64,000 nt of DNA. Origin: CADCUY01 sp964242735. GTDB taxonomy: Bacteria; Actinomycetota; Actinomycetes; Actinomycetales; Quadrisphaeraceae. The notes under the pieces were generated by a model that was given only the letters and a program-made list of their open reading frames with translations, was not told where the DNA came from and searched no databases. This document shows, in pieces, positions 61,121 through 64,000 of this stretch (position 1 is its first letter; each line of letters begins with the position of its first letter). The stretch spans positions 28,330 to 92,329 of the forward strand of contig CAXTAK010000016.1 in the NCBI GenBank assembly GCA_964242735.1, written 5' to 3'. A program made the position numbers and the translations under genes.

Positions 61121-62161
61121 TCACCGCAGCGCGGGTGCCGCCGCACCGCTGGTGCCGGGGCGCAGGGCGAGCACGTCCGCGGCGCCGACCAGCAGCTGCT
61201 CGACGACCTCCGCCCCGAGCCGCTCCCGGGCCCGGGGCAGGAAGCGGTGCGGCAGGTACACCAGGCCCGGCATCCCGCCGTGGGCGTGGTAGCGGCTGCG
61301 CCGGGCGACGTCACCACCCAGCAGCACCCGCCCCGGCCCCCCGGCGGCCAGGACCCGCTCGAGGCAGTCGAGCACGGCGGAGTCCGGTGCCTCGCGGTGG
61401 CGCGCCATCCCGTCGTAGCCCAGGTGCGCGCCTGCGGCGGTGAGCTCGGCGTGCAGGCCCGGATCGAGGTTGCGGTCGGCGTGCGCGAGCACCACCCGGT
61501 CGTGGGACAGGCCCTGGTCGGCCAGCGCCTCGAGCACCTCCCACGCCGCAGACCCGTGCTCCAGGTGCACCATCACCGCCGCGCCCGTGGCCACGGCGGC
61601 CCGGGCGGTGGCGACGAGCACCCTGGCCTCGACGGGGTCGATGCGCCAGTACCCGGCACCAGCCTTGAGCATCCCGGCCCGCACCGGCCCGCCGTCGGGC
61701 GCTCGTGCCGGAGCGCCGCGCACGGCGTGGTCGTGCGCCGGCAGCCCGTCCCGGACGTCGGCCGTGAAGCGCCGCGCCAGGTCGTCCTCGTCCGCATCGA
61801 GCAGCCAGTGGCCGGGCCGGTAGTGCTCGTGGCGGTGGGCGCCGCTGACGTGGACGACGGTCAGCCCGGTGCGGGCGCTGATCCGCGCCACGGCGGCGGG
61901 GTCCCGGCCCAGGCCGGTGGGGGTGGCCTCGACCATCGCGTCGATCCCGGCGCCCCGCAGCGCGGCGGCCTCCTGCCCGCTGGCCAGCTCGTCGTCCAGC
62001 TCGTCACCGGGCAGCAGCGGGGAGATCTGGAAGAGGTGCTCGTGGTAGTCGCACCGCCCCAGCGAGGACGCCGGCACGTCACCCAGCACGGTGCGCACCA
62101 CCGGTGCCGACGTCACGGGGCCCGACGTCACGGGGCCGCCCGTCGCAGAGCCCGCCGTCAC
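61121..62161 (-). CDS. Phosphotriesterase-family metal-dependent hydrolase
   Basis: The 346-residue enzyme has RCDYHEHLFQ (HxH metal pair), a bridging lysine in GMLKAGAG, VMVHLEHG and VVLAHADRNLD histidines, and LLGGDVARRSRY with the final Asp, as in the phosphotriesterase (Php) family. Many members are lactonases. Coupling to a sugar kinase suggests action on a sugar lactone or phosphosugar. The GTG overlaps the kinase stop (GTGA), adding a Thr/Gly/Pro-rich leader. GTGs nearer the domain are alternatives. Confidence 0.85.
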   Translation of the reverse strand: MTAGSATGGPVTSGPVTSAPVVRTVLGDVPASSLGRCDYHEHLFQISPLLPGDELDDELASGQEAAALRGAGIDAMVEATPTGLGRDPAAVARISARTGLTVVHVSGAHRHEHYRPGHWLLDADEDDLARRFTADVRDGLPAHDHAVRGAPARAPDGGPVRAGMLKAGAGYWRIDPVEARVLVATARAAVATGAAVMVHLEHGSAAWEVLEALADQGLSHDRVVLAHADRNLDPGLHAELTAAGAHLGYDGMARHREAPDSAVLDCLERVLAAGGPGRVLLGGDVARRSRYHAHGGMPGLVYLPHRFLPRARERLGAEVVEQLLVGAADVLALRPGTSGAAAPALR

Positions 62162-63645
62162 AGGTCCTCGAACCAGGGCTCGAGGCGCCGGTACGCGTCC
62201 AGGAAGGTCGCGTGGGCGCGCTGGTAGCGCTCGTGCCGCTCGGGTGAGGGCTGGTGCGGTGCCTCGCGCTGCGAGAGCTGCCGCGCCACCTCGAAGCTCG
62301 AGAACATGCCCGTCCCGACACCGCCGACGACCGCAGCGCCGAGGGCCGTGGCCTCGTCGACGAGGTCGCGGCGCCGCACCGGCACCCCCCACACGTCGGC
62401 GAGGACGGCCAGCAGGTGGCTGGAGGTGGCGGCGCCCCCGATGGCGTCGACGTGGTCGATGACCGCGCCGTTCTCGACGAGGGCGAGCATCCCCGTGCGC
62501 AGGTTGAAGGCCACCCCCTCGACCACGGCCCGGGTGAGGTGGTCGGGCCCGTGGTGGCGCGCCAGCCCGGCGAAGACCGCGCGGGCGCGCGGGTTCCAGT
62601 ACGGCGACCGCTCACCGAGCAGGTGGGGCAGGAAGTACAGCCCGTCCTCGGCGGCCTCCACGGCGGCGGCGGCGCTCAGCAGGCGGTCGTGGGCCCCGCT
62701 GTCGCCGGGCGCCAGCAGCTCCACCACCCACTGCAGCGAGGCGCCGCCCGCCTGCATCGTGGCCGTGGGCACGTACCGGTCGGGCACGACGTGGTTGAAG
62801 GTCATCGTGCGCATGCCCGGGTCGTGCAGCGGGGTGTCGGCGGCCAGCGACACCCACGAGGAGGACCCCAGGTAGGCGTAGGCGCCCGCGGCGGCGTCGA
62901 GGACGCCGGCGCCGAGCGCGGCCATCGGGCCGTCGCCGCCGCCGAGGACCACCGGTGTGCCGGTGACCAGCCCGGTCTGCGCCGCGGCGTCCGCGGTGAC
63001 GGTGCCGACCACGGTGGTGGAGGGCACGACCTCCGGGAAGAGGCGCGCGTCGATCTCCGCCGCCGCCAGCAGCTCTGCCGACCACGCGCCGGCGCCCTGG
63101 TCGTAGGCGTTGGTGCTCGAGGCGTCGGAGGGGTCGGTCGCCACCGCGCCGGTCAGCCGATGGACCATCAGGTCCTTCGCCTGGACGACGTACCGGACCC
63201 GGGCGAAGGCCTCCGGCTCGTGGTCGCGCACCCACATGACCTTGCTCAGCGAGTAGGTGGGGTTGAGGCGGTGCCCGGTGGTGCGGTAGCCCTCCTCCAT
63301 CCCGAACCGCGCCACGAGCTGGTCGCTCTGCGCGCTGGAGCGGGTGTCGGCCCAGATGATCGCCGGCCGCACCGCGGTGCCCGCTGCGTCGAGGAGCACC
63401 GCGCCCATCATCTGCCCCGAGAAGCACACGCCCTCCACGCGGGCGGCGGCGCCGGGGACGGCGTCGAGCAGTGACCGGGTGGCGGTGCACAGCGCCTCCC
63501 ACCAGGCGCTCGGCTCCTGCTCGGCCTTGCCGCCCGGGCCGAAGTCGGTGTCGTAGCGGGCCGTGGCGGCGGCGACGACGCGGCCCTGCTCGTCGACGAG
63601 CGTTGCCTTGTCGCCGGTGGTGCCCAGGTCGTGGGAGAGGATCAC
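62158..63645 (-). CDS. FGGY-family carbohydrate kinase (xylulokinase-like)
   Basis: The 495-residue protein has SHDLGTTGDKATLVDEQG (phosphate loop of the actin-like fold), CFSGQMMGAVLLD, WADTRS, the catalytic region GGGDGPMAALGAGV and the ATP site GGAATSSHLLAVLADVWGVPV. Length and motifs fit xylulokinase and related pentulose kinases. It phosphorylates a ketopentose or similar sugar. It is first in the operon with the phosphotriesterase-like gene. The GTG start has GACGCT six bases upstream, a weak possible leaderless -10. Confidence 0.88.
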   Translation of the reverse strand: MILSHDLGTTGDKATLVDEQGRVVAAATARYDTDFGPGGKAEQEPSAWWEALCTATRSLLDAVPGAAARVEGVCFSGQMMGAVLLDAAGTAVRPAIIWADTRSSAQSDQLVARFGMEEGYRTTGHRLNPTYSLSKVMWVRDHEPEAFARVRYVVQAKDLMVHRLTGAVATDPSDASSTNAYDQGAGAWSAELLAAAEIDARLFPEVVPSTTVVGTVTADAAAQTGLVTGTPVVLGGGDGPMAALGAGVLDAAAGAYAYLGSSSWVSLAADTPLHDPGMRTMTFNHVVPDRYVPTATMQAGGASLQWVVELLAPGDSGAHDRLLSAAAAVEAAEDGLYFLPHLLGERSPYWNPRARAVFAGLARHHGPDHLTRAVVEGVAFNLRTGMLALVENGAVIDHVDAIGGAATSSHLLAVLADVWGVPVRRRDLVDEATALGAAVVGGVGTGMFSSFEVARQLSQREAPHQPSPERHERYQRAHATFLDAYRRLEPWFEDL

Positions 63646-63946
63646 GGGGTCAGCGTCGCGGGTCGCGGGGGTGGGTGCGCGGCCGAGGCGTGCTCAGCCG
63701 TCGCCCGGCTTCGGCGCAGGAGCGATGGGGACGCCAGCGGGTCGGACTCGTCGTGGCCCAGGTGCGTGACGTCGGCGGGACTCGGAGCGAACACTCGCGG
63801 ACGGCGTGAGTGGGTCGTCCTGGCCTCCACTGGGGCCTGGTGTGTCACGGGTTCCGCGCAGGCAGGTCGCTGGAGGCCGCGGGCCCGTCTGCGGAGGAGG
63901 GCGGGGGACGTCGCGCGCCCCGCGTCGGCGCGGCGGCCGCGGCGTG
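63646..63946. other. Gap without a recognisable gene
   Basis: About 300 bases upstream of the kinase gene. Frames here are Arg/Pro-rich with no family resemblance. It should contain the kinase promoter, but no strong -10/-35 pair was seen. Confidence 0.4.
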
Positions 63947-64000
63947 TCATGCCCGTCGGGTGCGTGCTCGGTTGTGGTCGAGGATGGTCTGGGCGGGTAG
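63947..64000 (-). CDS. Possible C-terminal end of a gene entering from the right
   Basis: Reading in from the window edge, 17 codons (LPAQTILDHNRARTRRA) end in TGA. This could be the basic C-terminus of a protein encoded outside the window. The stretch is too short to identify. Confidence 0.25.
   Translation of the reverse strand, partial: LPAQTILDHNRARTRRA

Overview
The window is very GC-rich, uses GTG starts freely, shows many four-base GTGA or ATGA gene overlaps, and carries actinobacterial gene families (MSMEG_05xx-type nitrogen-starvation proteins, ECF sigma factors, MFS pumps, an ABC sugar importer without its own ATPase). A PAS-type chemoreceptor next to CheW points to a motile actinobacterium, plausibly Kineosporiaceae (Kineococcus-like). 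That placement is inference. No tRNA, rRNA, CRISPR array or insertion sequence was found.

Layout. 0-5.7 kb, minus strand: a soluble chemoreceptor with four near-identical PAS modules, a triple-CheW adaptor and a membrane-anchored molybdopterin oxidoreductase form one overlapping operon, followed by a lipoprotein cut by the window edge. 5.9-14.9 kb, plus strand: the most notable locus, a Nit1C/MSMEG_0565-0572-type cluster (amidohydrolase, Sll0783-like protein, radical SAM, fused GNAT-AIR synthase-like protein, carbon-nitrogen hydrolase, MSMEG_0570-like, MSMEG_0569-like flavoprotein, MSMEG_0565-like glycosyltransferase), then a small membrane protein and a ProC-like reductase. Related clusters are linked to nitrogen starvation and cyanide/nitrile nitrogen use. 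Here the hydrolase has an amidase-like rather than nitrilase-like active site. 15-20 kb: fatty-acid desaturase, two MFS transporters, metallo-beta-lactamase-fold hydrolase. 20-25.5 kb: a sugar/polyol catabolic operon (epimerase, two xylose-isomerase-like barrels, two Gfo/Idh/MocA dehydrogenases). 25.5-31.4 kb: SpoIID-like, PIG-L, MOSC, MFS and HAD genes.

31.4-50.6 kb is a patchwork of intact small accessory genes (GNATs, SDRs, ArsR, TetR, VOC, antitoxins) and decayed genes. The decayed set includes a NUDIX-GNAT fusion, two sigma factors, a toxin, an aminoglycoside phosphotransferase, an SGNH hydrolase, TauD and NmrA. Many remnants keep both ends of the protein but have lost the middle or changed frame, whereas long core genes read cleanly. 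This suggests real decay rather than poor sequence.

50.6-59 kb: a LacI repressor faces an ABC sugar importer plus two GH127-type glycosidases, with a recognisable promoter and operators, which looks like an arabinofuranoside-use locus. 59-63.6 kb: an EAL-domain remnant, a single-pass membrane protein, CutC and ROK remnants, a phosphotriesterase-family hydrolase and an FGGY (xylulokinase-like) kinase. Several genes have a -10-like hexamer exactly six bases before the start codon and are probably leaderless.
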